From NCBI GenBank assembly GCA_905250115.1, contig CAJNOI010000029.1:699632-763631 (forward strand): a stretch of DNA of 64,000 nucleotides, read 5' to 3'. Below the pieces are notes generated by a model. It was given only the letters and a program-made list of their open reading frames with translations, did not search any database and had not been told where the DNA came from. The position numbers and the translations under genes were made by a program. This stretch comes from Adineta steineri. Taxonomy: Eukaryota; Rotifera; Eurotatoria; Adinetida; Adinetidae. Shown piece by piece: positions 1 through 13,621 of the stretch; positions within the stretch are counted from its first letter, which is position 1; each line of letters starts with the position of its first letter.

Positions 1-1839
1 TTGAATTTATCCATCCAAAAACGAGAATATTGAAAACCATCGGGACCAATCATATAACATTCACCATTGTCATTATATAATTCATTATATTTAAGCTATA
101 AAGAAAAAAGAAAATTTCTATTTTCATATTGATATATAATTCTAAAAACTTACAAGATACCATTCGAATGATCGATGAAAAATCATTTTTTCTAGAGTTT
201 TTAAACTCATATTTTTCATACCGGGTAACTAATAAATAAACAAAATAATTAATAAACAAAAACTAAATATTGTATTTAAATTACCTCTTGTACATAAACT
301 ACTGTTGCACGCGTATATACTTGACAACTTTCTAGAACATGAGAAAACAATATAGAATTTTATATTGAAAAACACTAAATTTAACATACGTCGAACACTA
401 CCATAATATTCTGCTAATGTTGCAGTTGCACCAGGATATTCCTGAATATTATTTTCAACCATATGATGCATCCGAGAAATTAATTGTTTTACTCGTTTTG
501 AATGTCGAAAAAAGACATTATATGCAGCTGAACGAAGATATCTAAATAATAAAAAATTTATTTTATTCAACATAACAAAAAACAAGTATAAATAATTACC
601 GAATAAATATAGTTTCATCTTCTGTAAGTTCAACAAAAAAATTTGGTTGATCCATAGATAATTTATTAGCTATTGTTTTTACATGTTGAAAAAGATCAGG
701 TTTTAATAAACCTGTTGACTGTAAATTTAAACCATCTGTTTCATCAGCTGTAAAATCATCTGGTAGAAAATTTTGATATTTTGTTCGATAAATAAATTGT
801 GACTTTTTTTGTTCAGAAGTATTTGACGTTGTTTTATTTATCATATCATTATGTTGTAAACATTTTGATTCAGTTATTAACTGTTGATTATCATTTAAAA
901 TAGATGTTTGATTTGATAGTTTTCTATCATAATTATCATTATGTCGTTGAATAGGTGATATTTGAAATTCTAGACAATCTAAATTTAATTAAAGTAAAAA
1001 AAAACACAACGTTTTTATTATATATATTACCTATTTCCATTGCATTTGGATCATAATTTTCAATACTACGATCTGATATAGATGAACAAGATGATTCTCT
1101 AGCATGGCCTTCATTAGCTTCGGCTAAAGCAGCTTCTTCTTTCATTTTTTGTTCTTTCAATTCTTTTAAAGCTCTTTCTTTAACTAATTTTGGTATACGA
1201 CCCATTTTTACACCTACATAAATAGAAGTAGATTATTGCCTTTTTTTTTTATTTTTTTTTTTGCTATTTATATCTTACCATCAACAGACATGCCTTCGTC
1301 AATACATCGTCGAAAACGACAAGCTTTACATCGATTACGATTTGTTACATTAATAAGACATGAATTATCAAAATAACATCGATATTTTTCTTTACGTAAT
1401 ATACTTCTTTTGAAAAAACCCTGAAACATAAAAATAGAATTAAAGGTCATGTTGTACGTCTTATAAATACAAAAGTTCTCGTATTACATTATTAAAATTT
1501 TAACAACGTAATAAATAGAGTCTTGTTTTTTTTTCTATAGTATTTAAATGTAACAAGATACTCAAATGATGAACGTACCTTACATCCTTCACAAGTAGCA
1601 ATACCATAATGTATACCGGTAGCAGAATCAGAACATACTCGACTAAAAAACAAAAAAGATTATTATGAATATATAAAATAGAATTTTGTTTTTTACCAAG
1701 CTCCAAATGGAAATGTTAACCGTGTTCGTTTATTTTTCGATGAATTTGGTGATGTACTTGATCTTGATTCCATATCATTTGTATTTGTTATTTCATCTTC
1801 ATCATTACTAATTGCAATGATTGATTCACTTTCAGGCAT
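1..1839 (-). CDS. Nuclear hormone receptor, DNA-binding domain plus start of ligand-binding domain (partial)
   Basis: Ligand-regulated transcription factor of the nuclear receptor superfamily, acting in the nucleus. Reading leftwards, exon 1 (1839-1697) encodes a short acidic, Ser-rich A/B region. Exon 2 (1642-1579) carries the first zinc finger, with CRVC and the P-box CEGCKGFFKR completed across the next junction. The following exon holds the second finger (NRNRCKACRFRRC) and an NR1-like C-terminal extension, GRIPK. Later exons (about 980-600, 544-391 and below) give a hinge and the first LBD helices, including a helix 3/4 signature-like stretch ELPGMKNMSLKTLEKMI at about 240-180. Introns are 60-100 bp. 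The gene runs off the left edge, so helices 6-12 and AF-2 are missing. The P-box and GRIPK suggest the Rev-erb/E75/HR3 side of NR1, but the exact orthologue is not resolved. The start is the first ATG upstream of the DBD in frame; a further 5' exon is possible. Confidence 0.85.
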
Positions 1840-4813
1840 TCTTTTAGTCAAAAAATATAAATAATTTCAAATTGAATATGAATGTATGAATATAATCTAG
1901 AGTATAAATAAGGAATATAGACTGATAATAGTACGCGAATGTCGGTCAAATGAATCTCTTCTTTCTATATTTTTTTTTGTACTGCCGCTACTCGCATCTA
2001 GTCGACATCGTTCGAGAAGACTGAAAGAAAAGGAATGGAAAAAGAATGCAAAGGAAAGAAATATGTGGTCGTATAATAAAAGTACGGCAAGGACATTCTG
2101 GTAGACGAGTACCCGAATGCTCTATATTTCCATAAATATTATATATTAATCATTATGGTTCTAAGTTTTTCGAAATTATCAATCAACTAACAAATGTAGT
2201 ACTCGTTCGAAAGTAATCAATGATAGACCATAACAAAAAAATCAAAAGGAAACGCCCATCAATTGAGGACATGATTGGATACATTAAAAAAAAAAGGTAT
2301 ATGTTTAACATGAATATATTAACTTACTGTCGTTACTTATTATGAATATACAGCGCATCGACACGGTGTACTATTCAAAAAAAAGCAAGCTAAATAAGAA
2401 AGAAGAAAAAAAAAGAAAAACAACGACAGACAAGCGAAATGTTAGAAAGACGTAGTTTAGTATGCTTGTAGACAAGAGAGAGCAATAAAAAGCACGGAGA
2501 GAACGATAAAGAAGAAAGAAAAAAAAGGGAGGACAACTGAAGACGTTAGGAGGTTTTTGTGCTACATACTTTCCAAGGTTCGCGGGTACTGACAAACTCA
2601 CATGTCCCGTAAACGTGACTATTAATAATATGCGTCGTATAGTTAAGTGAGAAAAAAAAATTAGCAAATAAACTAGAATAGAGGTACTACTTGTTTTTAC
2701 GTTGTTTTTTAATGTGAATGATTGCAATGAAAAATAATTTGTATATATATTTAATCAAGAAAGGAAAAAATATAATGACGTCATGAGAGTTAATGATTAA
2801 TATATTTTTTTTGTCCCAACTATCTATATATGTATATCTCGATATATACATATATATCGATACAAAATAAAGCAATTTATTGTTGAAGATAAAAGTTGGT
2901 CTATTATGTATAGAAGAAAATGATAGATAAAAATAATTTGTTTACTGTCTGACTCAGTGGGAAAGAAAAAAAAGAAATAACGCCATTGATTTTATTCGAC
3001 ATCATTTTCTATTCTCGGAAGAAAAAAAGAACAAACTTAATACACTATCGTATGATATAAATTCACCATGTGGATCACATTTAATTATGTTTTATGTCTA
3101 TCATTGTTCCACACAATTTGAAAAATCATGCTTTATACTAGAATTATTTTTCATCATCTTATATGCTTCATTTAAAAAAAAATATTTTTGTATACAAATT
3201 AATATTATAGTCTAGGATCTATAATATTGACGATAGTTTAAGACATAAGATCCATGGCATAACTAAACTTAATGACCTAATAGAACTTCGTCTGTTGATG
3301 TTTTTTTCTTTTCTTCATCCGTTAATGGTAGTTTCTAAGGCAACTGTCTCTCGCAGATTTGCCGTCGTATGTTGATAGAGTATTTTTAGTAGTGCAACAG
3401 CAATGTACTTTTATTGAAAAAAATCATATGTCAACCTTTCTTTCTGTTCTTTTTTTAATAAAACAATAACTAAATAAATTTCATTGGCCTAGAAAGATAT
3501 CATCTTTTTTTATAAGAATACAAAAAATGAATGTATATATATAGAAAATTCTAATATGATTATTAAAATTCATAGAATATATAGACGAAAAAACTCTTGG
3601 TACTTTCTCACATTAAAAAAATAAGTCATTAATTGCATGAATAATATATGTTACTGCGTCAAAGACTGGTTACATGCATATTCTATATGTCAAGCATTGA
3701 ACTATGAACAATCAAATATCTCTAATAATCGATTATTTCATTATAACAATATCATACCAATTCTTCTCGAAACATATCTGAAACAATTCCTCCAATTGAA
3801 TTGTTAGTGAATGAATAAATTTTCAGTTTTGTTTTTCTTGTAGACTATGTTTAAATAAGTCAATTAAGAATATCATTTATACGCTTTGTTATCAGAACAA
3901 CAAAGGAAATGACGGCAAAAAGAAAAAGAAAAAGAGGCACATTCACATAAATTCATTTGAGACACACAAAGAAAAAAAAAGAGAAACGCAATGAAATATT
4001 GTCTTTCTTTTCTACAAACATACACACATGTTTTTTTATTTTATAATTTGCGTTGTTACTTTTTTTTTCTGTTGCGAGTATTGAATAAGCAAAAAAAGAA
4101 AGAAGAGAGAGAGAAAAAAGAAGCAGACAGTTTTGTGTCATTCGGAAATCGGATTGATGTATCGACGGTAGAGCATAGAGTATATAAGTAAAAAGAATCA
4201 ACATGAAGAAAAAGAAATGCGTGCACATACACACACAGAAGAGAGAGAAAAAACGAAGAAGAAAAATGTTGATGTTCGAATTAATATTTTGTGCATTTTT
4301 TTTTCTTAATCATTCGTTATTGCAGTTTGTTTGAAAATGCAAACACACTGTTGAAGAAAAACAATCATAGAGTGACATTTTTTCATGGCTTAAACACTGC
4401 AAACAACAACAACAACTATATATACACTGTTATACGACAAATAGCTCGAAAATTTTATTTGTATGTGTGTGTGTGTATGTGTGTGTAATTATTTAGAATT
4501 TGAATAATAATTGCACTGTTGTAAATAAAACTACAACTAAGGATAGGCGACGGAAAAGAACTAGCACCTCTATTGCACTCAAATTTGTGCGCATTGAAGA
4601 GGAAGCTATAATAGAAAAAATGTATATACATCGAAGGAACGAAAACAAAAACAAAAGTAAGGAAAAGAAGACATGAACACAAATACATTAAATTGATCTA
4701 TTGAGATAAAACACAGCGAGAGAGAGAGAAAATTGTTCTAGAGAAAGAGAATGATGACAAGTAAATAGATGGAGGATATATGAGCAATATTAGGATTAGG
4801 AGTTATTCTAACA
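1840..4813. other. Intergenic spacer between the nuclear receptor 5' end and the Argonaute 3' end
   Basis: About 3 kb of AT-rich, low-complexity sequence with A/T homopolymers, purine-rich stretches near 2390-2530 and 4080-4260, and a GT-rich microsatellite near 4461-4487. No reading frame here has domain-like composition, and the short ORFs are compositional. It should contain the nuclear receptor promoter and the Argonaute 3' UTR, but neither can be marked precisely. Confidence 0.6.
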
Positions 4814-7800
4814 CTAAGCAAAATACATGACTTGAGCCGAATCCGGATGTACGGTAACTGCACGACTCAATTGAACTTGTTGTTGACCGGTGGAATCGCC
4901 ATTTGATGATTGATGTGAACCTTCATTACTACAACAACAAAAAAAAACAATAAATTTCCGTGAAAATTTTGTTTTTCTCTTTAAAAAAACAAAAATTTTA
5001 CCTTTCAGGTTCTCTTTCAATTAAATGATATCGTGCACGAAATGCAACTAAATGAGCATAATAAGCTGGTGCAGGTATTGATACTGAACGTGTACATCTG
5101 ACATATGTATGACAAAGTTGATAAGTTAATGCTTGAAGTTCATCAGCAGAAAAACTATTATCATCCCAAAGAACATGATAATGTGATGGGCGAGATGTAC
5201 CTTGTATACCAGCATGTGAACATAAATAGAAATCGAATTCAGTTGGATGTGTTATTGCTACATCAACTGTTGTACCAGGAGGTATATTTCCGCTTTTTCC
5301 GCACTAAAATAAAATATCACAAAAATACTATTAATTGAATATACTTTTTTTCTTTTTTTATGTCAATCAGGGTCGTCTATTTTGTTATCTTAAGTCTTAT
5401 AGCAAATAAATGATAAGAGATTGAGGTTAGAATAGAAAATAAAATTTAAAAAACGCCATTTATTCAAGGCTTTCATGATTAATTGATGAATACGTTTAAT
5501 CTTCTTATGAATAGTTGAATTTAGTTTCAATTATGAAGCACTTCAAGTGCAACTAGAATGACTCATAGCAACGACATACAAAAAAATGTCATTATATAAA
5601 TGTACTTTCATGACATTGATACATAGCGACAAGGATTTATTTTGTTGATAGTATCGTATGAGAAAAACATATTTTTTTGATTTTTAATGTTTAAATAAAA
5701 AAAGTCGATGAAGAAAATTTTAGTAATTAAAATGTGATTACTGATGTAAAAAAGAAACCCATCGATCTTGGTTTAAATATAAAATTTTCAATAATCATTA
5801 GAAATCTAATAAAGCATAAAAAATATACTCGATCTTTTAAGTGTGGTTTTTAATAAATTAGAAAATAATAATTTGCCAGACATTGCGTATTCAAGAAAAA
5901 AATATATGATATTTTCAGGGAAATACTTCAAGTTAAAATAGAATGTTTTACATTGTTATTAACCAAATCATCTAGTAAAAGAACTCTGAGGACAAAATAT
6001 TTTCTCAATAACATACTATAATTGAGTAATGAAAAAAAGAATCTGTATCGAAGCATATCGAGTTTAAAAGGACTTTTTTTCATTCCTTCAATAGATTATA
6101 AACTATGTTTTCAAGTCTAACACGATGAATAAATGTCTTTTTGGACTTTGTAATTCTTCTTCGACGTGAAAAAAATTTATTTATTAACTGAAATATATAG
6201 AATGTATTGACATTTTGAAAAAAGAACTGTAATTCTCCTATCAATAACAGAAAATATGTTGTTTTTTTCAAGGTTAAAATTGAAAAATAAATGTTTTGAC
6301 AATGAAGTATTTATGGAGAAGAATGTCATGCGTTTTTTTAAGTACTCAAGGACTCTAATGTAGACAAAATAGTCTTAATATCTGATTAGAATAAACAAGA
6401 TTAATGAACTGAAAAAAATTCGGATTTTTCTAAGACAAAAATATTCTTTTAAATTTTACCTGCTCTTTTTTATCGGAACAAAATAGACGTGTATGATGAC
6501 GTTTTTGAACCACAATAAATGTGATACCCGGTTGATAAGATGCTTCAAGACGAACACATGCTTCTCGTACAGCCATTAATTCATGTGCAAGTACATGAGC
6601 AAATTGACCTTCACTAACACCATCACGATATAAAATAATTCGTGCTGGTTTAAAACGTGTTGATTTATAAAATTGTATAAGTAATTCTCTAACCATTGTT
6701 GATAATTCGGCAATAACTTCATGACGATGCATTTGTATACGAACTGTAGCAGCATAACGAGATGGATGAGCATCCATGGAAGCAACAACCTTTATAAAAA
6801 AGAAATCAGAAATATTTAGAATAAAACAAAAAATATCTTTACAGCAGCAATTGATGGTTTTGAACGATCACCAGCTGGTGGGTGTGTGACATCAGCACCA
6901 ATAAATATAACTGGTTCACGAAAAACACTTATCGGTCGTACACTTGGTACAAGAATATTATTAACACCACCTAATTTAACATTGATTTTTAAACATAAAT
7001 TTGATAATGTTTGTGGTGTTGTTTTATTAACATTTTTAGCTTGTACACATTGTGTTGCCAGACCAATTAATGTATCACCAACACGTTTAACTTCAGCATA
7101 AACAGGTGTTTTACCTGGTAAAACAACAACAATTAATTGTAGACCATTGTATGTTGTTTTAAGAAATTTAAACATTGGTTCAACTTGTTCAATACCAGTT
7201 GCATATTTGCAAAAACATGGTTGTCCAACAATAGGCATACCAGCATCATTTGATATTCGTTGTAATTGTTGAGTAAATGTTCGAAGTGCTGCTTCATTAC
7301 AATTTCGTTGTGGTGCAAAACATGCTATAGCCCATGTACGTATTTCAATACCAGTATGAAATTGTTTACCTCGCATATCCCATACACCTTGATTTGGTGT
7401 AACAATTATTTTAGTCTTAAATGAAAAATAGATAAATTCCTAGTATTTAATTTTTGTATAATCTCTTACTCGGCCACCATATTGAATTTTAGGTGCAGTT
7501 AAAACACGACCCATGACTTCAGTCATATTTGTTAAAATATTAATACCAAAATGAGTGACATATACATCGTTATTAAATTCAGCTTTACGAACCTAAAATT
7601 TATTTAAATTATTTATATTATATGGATAGTTAGATTTCTTGAGATATAACATGTTATTATCGAATTATATGTCTGACAATATGAAGCTGTAGTAAGTAAA
7701 TTCTACTTTAGACAAAAACCGAATGCTGTCATTTATTGAGATGATGAAATAAGTTTTAGTCATATTATAGCTTTTCGCTGATTTCTTTAATATACAATAC

Positions 7801-10566
7801 CACTTTCTATTTATTTAATCAAATGAAACCTTCTTCTATGTTTGTAATGTATAACATTGCCTAAATAGTTATTACTGTATAAGAAAAATCAAGAAAATTT
7901 CGATAATCATGTTGATAGTAGTTTCGAAAAGATAATTTCTCAACGAACTCTTAATCCTTTTGTTGCAGTGATTTATCTACCGGGAGGGCAAGGACGGCGG
8001 CGTCCTTTCGGAGAACAATTTCGCCCCCCCCCCCCCCCCCCCGAAAAATGCACTTTTTGTGCTTATACTATGTATTTGCCCTCCAGAAATTAAGTTTTCA
8101 TCCTCCCGGAAATCGCTGTCACACTCTCGAAAGGAAAAACCTAGATAAAACACTTTTAATAATTGCTCGAATATATTTATTTGCAATTATCTATTGAATA
8201 GAATACTTCGTTCACAATATCTACTTAACATAGTAATTAAAAAGCTATATATTACTTAGAGGAAAAATGTCATGGCAAAACGATTTATGTATTTAAGACA
8301 ATAGTCAAGAAATACTTCAGTGATATCACTCTCATTGAAAGCTCGTAAATTTTAAACTGCGTATCTCAATTATACGAATTGTCTTATCATAATATCGATC
8401 AGATTTAAAAAATCGAAACTTACTAGATTATTAATTTCTTTTTCGCGATCAGGTGCTGATCTTGCAGTTGCCTAAAAAAAATCATATTTAATAAAATAAT
8501 GAATATTATTATAAAAGAAAAAGAAAGAGACGTGCTTTTGACGGATTAAATTAACTGAAGAATTATTTTTATTGATTTCTTATGATTTTCATCATAAAAC
8601 ATTTGTTCCTATTTATATTATTGTCATAGATAATAAGACGTATTTACTTTATTCTAAATAAATATCAATTCTATTTGCGCCGGGTATATATTCAATTGAG
8701 TTAAGTAAATAGAACATATCCATTTTTTACCTGTATTAATTCTACAATAATATAAATAGGAACAATCTGAGTTATATGTAGATATAAGAAAACATTCCGA
8801 AGAAGAGAATATCATGCTTAATCAACTCTACCTCACTGCACTATAAACGAGAAAAATTTCGATTTTTTTTTGTTCTGTTATTTCCAAAGGGAAATTTGTT
8901 TTTGTCTCAATAATCTAGACTTACCTTAATCATTGTTGATGTTTGCATATCAGTTAATTTTTTAATACATCGTTGTCCGGGAACAATGTTACAAACCTTT
9001 AAAAATAAAAATAAATAAAACATTCTTTTAATTCAAATTATACTTCAAGTGGTAAATATGTATGTTTTTGTTCTTGACCAACTTGTAAACATGGTAAATG
9101 TGGATATTGTAATTTCATATGATGTTTTTCATAGAAATATTTAGCAACAGTACATTCAACTGTTTGACCACTTTCAAGTTGAAGTGGAAATCTATAAGAA
9201 ACAAAATTCTAATTAGGTTATTCTTGGTAATTAACTTACGTTTGATATTGTGCTGGTTTTCGTGTTACATTACAAACACGATATTTACGTTTCATATTAC
9301 CACAATGAGTTATTTCGATTTTAAGACCTAAATATCAATAAATCATTTAAAATGACAATAAAATAATCTTACAGAGAGGAAAAAAAGATGTTCGATATTT
9401 TCTAATACTCATTCTAATCAAGAAATCTTACCTTTGATTTCTTTTGTGAATTTCACTCGTTGTGCATCATTTAATGGTCGTCGTTGTTCTTGTATATCTC
9501 GTATATCTAATACTTCACACATAAAATCAATCACTGGTTGTGATTTATAAAAAGCAGTAGCACTAACTAAAAGAAAATGTTTTTTTTGAGATCAATAAAA
9601 ACAAAAGAATTCTTATTTTATATACCATCAATGTTTAATGACATTCGCCAATAAGATGGTCGAACGGATTGATGAAAACCAAACCATACTTCACGACCAC
9701 CACCCAATGGATTATATTGAATATCAGGTGGTGAAAAAAATGAACGACCAACAGGAGTATATCTAAATATAGAAGATTTTATTAAACAAAAATATTTCAT
9801 AGTAGAGAAAATATTCAAATGTCAATATAAAAGCTCAAGATTTTTAACCTGTAAAATCTGTTGATAAGAAAAAAGATAATTGAGATATATTTTGTATTTT
9901 CAAATTTCTCTATACTACTTACTTCATGCTTGGTAAATGTCTCATAATAACATCAAGTGCTGAAACAGCTTCATTCGATACTGGTGGTCCACCATGTCCT
10001 TGTAAAGCTTCTTGTAAACTAACTAAACTAACTTGTGCAACCCATTTAATTTGTACTTTAAAACAACGATCACGTCCTTCGCCCGGACCTGGTAAAGTAA
10101 CTTCAAGTTCAATACGCTCACGACCAAATGGTAATGGATCTTTTGTATATAAATTTCGTTTTCCATCAAATGCTGGATGTTGTGTATTGAAAATATTTTG
10201 AAATTTATTAACCATTGTATCAATTATTTCACGATTAACACGTTTTGGACATTTATCTGGTTGTATATTAAGATCGTAATGTTGAATAAGTATTGGAGGT
10301 ATACGAATTGAAAAATGATTTGCACGTAATTTTATTGCACGACCTTCACGACCAAAATCTGGTCGAGGAGGTGGTGATAAATCAAGTGGAGGATTAAGCA
10401 TTGTCATTATACCACTTCCAGGTGGTGTTGATGAAGAACCTGATGAACTTGCACTTGTATTAATAATATTATTTTGTTGTTGTTGTTGTTGATTATTTCC
10501 ATTACCATTTCCACTACCTTGTAAAACTGCAGAAGATGTTGGTTGACCAATAGGTGGAAGAAACAT
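4814..10566 (-). CDS. AGO: Argonaute, AGO1/2 clade, predicted slicer-competent
   Basis: Small-RNA-guided effector of RNA silencing (miRNA/siRNA branch), cytoplasmic RISC core. Twelve exons on the minus strand: 10566-9923, 9762-9626, 9566-9433, 9327-9240, 9191-9044, 8996-8925, 8471-8424, 7592-7470, 7415-6843, 6789-6460, 5303-5002 and 4928-4814, about 910 residues. A Gln/Asn/Ser-rich N-terminus is followed by the N domain, linker ([20 protein letters not shown]), complete PAZ ([10 protein letters not shown] through [10 protein letters not shown]), MID ([20 protein letters not shown]) and PIWI. The catalytic tetrad is intact by family alignment: Asp in [10 protein letters not shown], Glu in HRHEVIAEL, Asp in [10 protein letters not shown], His in [15 protein letters not shown]. 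The C-terminus ends in the canonical MYFA. Two introns are unusually large for this window (5304-6459 and 7593-8423), the second carrying a repeat. It is not a PIWI- or WAGO-clade protein by these motifs. A 5' non-coding exon upstream of the ATG is possible. Confidence 0.96.
7966..8118. repeat. GC-rich inverted-repeat insert with C19 tract inside an Argonaute intron
   Basis: The ends are imperfect inverted repeats: CAGTGATT...CCGGGAGG on the left, and CCTCCCGGAAATCGCTG on the right. Between them is an uninterrupted run of 19 C (8024-8042), which is G19 in the Argonaute transcript. The motif CCCGAAAAATGCA next to the C run also occurs in the element at 20959-21059, so both may come from one family. 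I see no convincing target-site duplication. Base composition is far from the surrounding AT-rich intron. Confidence 0.5.
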
Positions 10567-10770
10567 TGTGAATAAACAATTAAGAATGTATAAGCGCGTA
10601 TGTGTGTATTTGTCAAAAGAAGACGAAAAATATGCGTGCCGGGGCTCACATTCGACGAACCATACTAAAATAAAAAGATTTTCAAAAAAGATATATAGAT
10701 ATATTTGTAATAAATAAATAACATGTAGAACATATGATTAGGATGAAGGTAGCAATCAGATAGTATATAC

Positions 10771-10786
10771 AATGGCCTCGGCCATT
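10771..10786. promoter_or_regulatory. GC-rich palindrome upstream of Argonaute ATG
   Basis: AATGGCC-TC-GGCCATT is a perfect 7-bp-arm palindrome about 205 bp upstream of the Argonaute start, in an otherwise AT-rich stretch. It could be a dimeric transcription-factor site. No known factor is assigned. Confidence 0.3.
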
Positions 10787-12176
10787 AAGGATTATCTATT
10801 CTCTATACATGCGTTCTTATCTTTGTTTAAATTAAATAAATAAATAAATATACGAAAAAAAAACCTTGAAGAAAAAAATAATCATATAGAAAAAAATTTA
10901 AAGAAGAAATAAAAATAAATAATAGAAAATAACCGTTAAAGATTTTATAGAGGTCGCTAATTGATAGCAAATTGTGATAAACTCATAGTTTTTTTATTAT
11001 ATACTATATACTTTAAGAAGAATGTGAGTGTTTTAGTCTTCTACGATTGTGTCAAAAAGAATTTAATAAATATAAAAATCGTTTTATAAAAAAAAAGATC
11101 AATATTGCTTAAATATGCTCGTTGTACATGTCCTTCTTAATCAATATTATGTTTTAATTTTATTGTTAAATATTGATTTAATATAATATTTTTCTTCTAC
11201 TCTATCCGAGTGTGTTATTAATAATAAATATATAAATAAAAGAATAGAGAAAATAAGTCGACATTATTAGTCACAATAACCAATGATATTATCATCTAAT
11301 AAAATGAGTCTGTCTCATGATATTCATATATTGGATACCGATAGAATATGAAGGAAAGGTCATTTATTTATGCTTATTGACATAGAAGATTATCTAAATC
11401 ATCCTTATGTCACATAGAACTTCGATTATTAGTTTATTATCATCATCATTATAAATAAATGATCTTTTGAAGAACACAAACGATTGAATGTAAACATTTA
11501 TTTTAAGACATTATTAGGTGAATGATAGTAATTAAAGTTTGTAAATTCGAAGAGAAACTTGTTTAAATATATTTCACGTTCGGAGCAATGGTAAATATTT
11601 ACATTATATTATCTATTTTTCTCTCTCTTTCTGTCTATCTATATATTCTAATTCAAGTGGTGACATACAACGAACATTGTAAATAAACCTCTTACTAAAT
11701 ATAATTCTTGAATTAATTATCGTTTTTATTACACAATTAGTTAAATAGAAAGACCTTGAATTTCTATTTCTATATTGATCAATAAATTTAATTTTTATTC
11801 TTTTTCTTAATATAAATAGAATAAATAAGACAGTTGTATTTCATAAAAAAATCTTCTAAATTTCTCTTGTTCTATATATTTATTGCTGTAACCTTGAATA
11901 TATTGCATTATCATGAAATTATGAATGTCATTCATCGTATGATTATTTAAAAATAGATTGAGTAAAAATTTTTGTCTGTGTCAATTAATCATATTATTAC
12001 TTTTTACATAGTAGTAGAATGACATTCATCAATGCATATAAAATGAGTGTTTGCTGAAGTAAAAACTAAAAAAAAGGCGGGCAATATACACTTTTGTCTA
12101 AAAATTTTTTTAAATAAACAATCAATCTGTTTGAAAGGTGTCAAAGTAAATAAAACCTGATATATATAAAAGTCAC

Positions 12177-12281
12177 CAATGTTTTATACAGGTTACGTTT
12201 TTCGGATGGGCGAAATGAAAATTCAGAGTGGGTGAATCGAAATCTGAGGTGGGCGTCGCTCACCCGCTACATAAAACACTG
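12177..12281. repeat. MITE-like inverted-repeat element
   Basis: The ends are CAATGTTTTATACAGG and, reversed, CAGTGTTTTATGTAGCGG, an imperfect terminal inverted repeat of about 16 bp. The interior has GTGGGTGAATCGAAATCTGAG and GTGGGCG-type GC-rich blocks unlike its flanks. The flanking 8-mers (AAAGTCAC and CATGTGAC) agree at only 5 of 8 positions, so an 8-bp hAT duplication is possible but weak. No coding capacity. Confidence 0.5.
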
Positions 12282-12579
12282 CATGTGACTATCTTATCTA
12301 CTATATCAAACGTATATGATAAAGAAACGCGGGATAGTCAAGCGAAGAGTATAGATCTCTGAATTATAAATAATTTAATTTCCTTTATCCGTTGATTTCT
12401 CAATCGTAAATATTATTTTTTTGAACGATCTATGTATTTCAATCGATGCATCAGAGGCATTAACAACTAATAATACTATCGATAAGTTTCTGTTGGTTTT
12501 CTCTTTGAAATGAAACCCGAAACAAAATTTATTAATAAAGTTAAAAAAAGAGATTTTCACTTTATAAAGAAAATATTAA

Positions 12580-13345
12580 TCAAGCATGTTTTGAAGGTAT
12601 AATTGATTTAAAATATAATAACGATGTATTGAAAGGATTATTATCTACTAATTCATTAATAGTTGTATTTCCTTGAAGATCATCTCCAACTATATGATTT
12701 GACATTGATTGAATACGTTCATCCATGGTTGGATTAGTCCATACCATTAATGAAGGTAAAGATTTTGTTCGAAATTTAATTGTACGTGTGGGATGCTTTG
12801 ATATTGATTGCGCTGAATGACGAATATATGATGATGGTACTGATGGTTTAAGAATAAGATTAATAACAGGTACATGCGCATCATGATCAGTTGGTAAATT
12901 TATTTTAGGATAAAAATTATTCTCCTAAAAAAATACAATAGTGAATTATTTATTTTATTTTTAAAATTTATACTTCTCGTTTAATTTTGTTTATTCTCGA
13001 ATTTTTCTTTTCGAATTCATTTCGATCAACTAAATAAAGATCATCATTATTTGATTGCATATTCATTGGTAATTGATTACGAAATATTCGTGCTAATTTA
13101 TGTTTAGTAATAAATAAATGATTGTTAGCAAAATCATTTCGATAATATGGGTTATGTCCATCATCACTACTATTCATAGTAGTTATTGCTGGTAAAAATG
13201 ATTCACTTGCATTAAGACGTTCATAGGAGGATCGTGTATTCTTTAAAATTGGTGCATGTGGATGGTATAATGGAGAACGGTATCCAATTATTGGTTGTCT
13301 CTGACGATGATTATAGGTAGTAAAAAATCGTGTATTCAAATTCAT
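12580..13345 (-). CDS. Unrecognised basic protein, two exons
   Basis: Two exons, 13345-12974 and 12924-12580, join in frame (GAA|GAG) through a 49-bp GT-AG intron to give about 238 residues. The protein is rich in Arg, Asn, Ser, His and Pro, with no membrane segment or signal peptide and no domain that I recognise. Dispersed basic clusters (KKNSRINKIKRE; KHPTRTIKFRTK) suggest a disordered or nucleic-acid/cytoskeleton-binding protein, which is inference only. It lies 276 bp downstream of DRC3 on the same strand, so co-transcription is possible. The start is the first Met of the open frame. Confidence 0.6.
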
Positions 13346-13621
13346 CTCTTATTGTTTTTTGTTTCTTTTATTAAGTAATTTTCATATTTTTCCTTAATTT
13401 AGTTTCTCTTTCTATTTCCGCTACAATGGCAAAAAAAATGTAAAAAAAAAAGAAGGAAAAGAAAACTATTGTAAATAATTGGCTTTGTCAATAATAATGT
13501 ACTTTTCTCTTTGTTCGTTATTTTTCTTTAAATATAATATTTATTCAATGAACAGAAGAAGTAGAAGAAGAAGAAAAAAATAGAAAGAAAAAATTTAATT
13601 TATTTTTCTTCGTTCTTATTA

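Larger units (their letters stand above)
10567..12579. other. Spacer upstream of Argonaute
   Basis: Two kilobases of AT-rich sequence with no supportable coding frame. It should include the Argonaute promoter and 5' UTR. It holds the GC-rich palindrome at 10771-10786 and a MITE-like inverted-repeat element at 12177-12281, annotated separately. Confidence 0.55.

Noticed and set aside
2371-2727. 118-residue minus-strand open frame
   Set aside because: Composition is Phe/Leu/Ser-rich from poly-A/T and purine-rich DNA, with no domain features and no splice partners.
2774-2783. CRE-like ATGACGTCAT
   Set aside because: A single short palindrome, far from any start; not enough to call a regulatory site.
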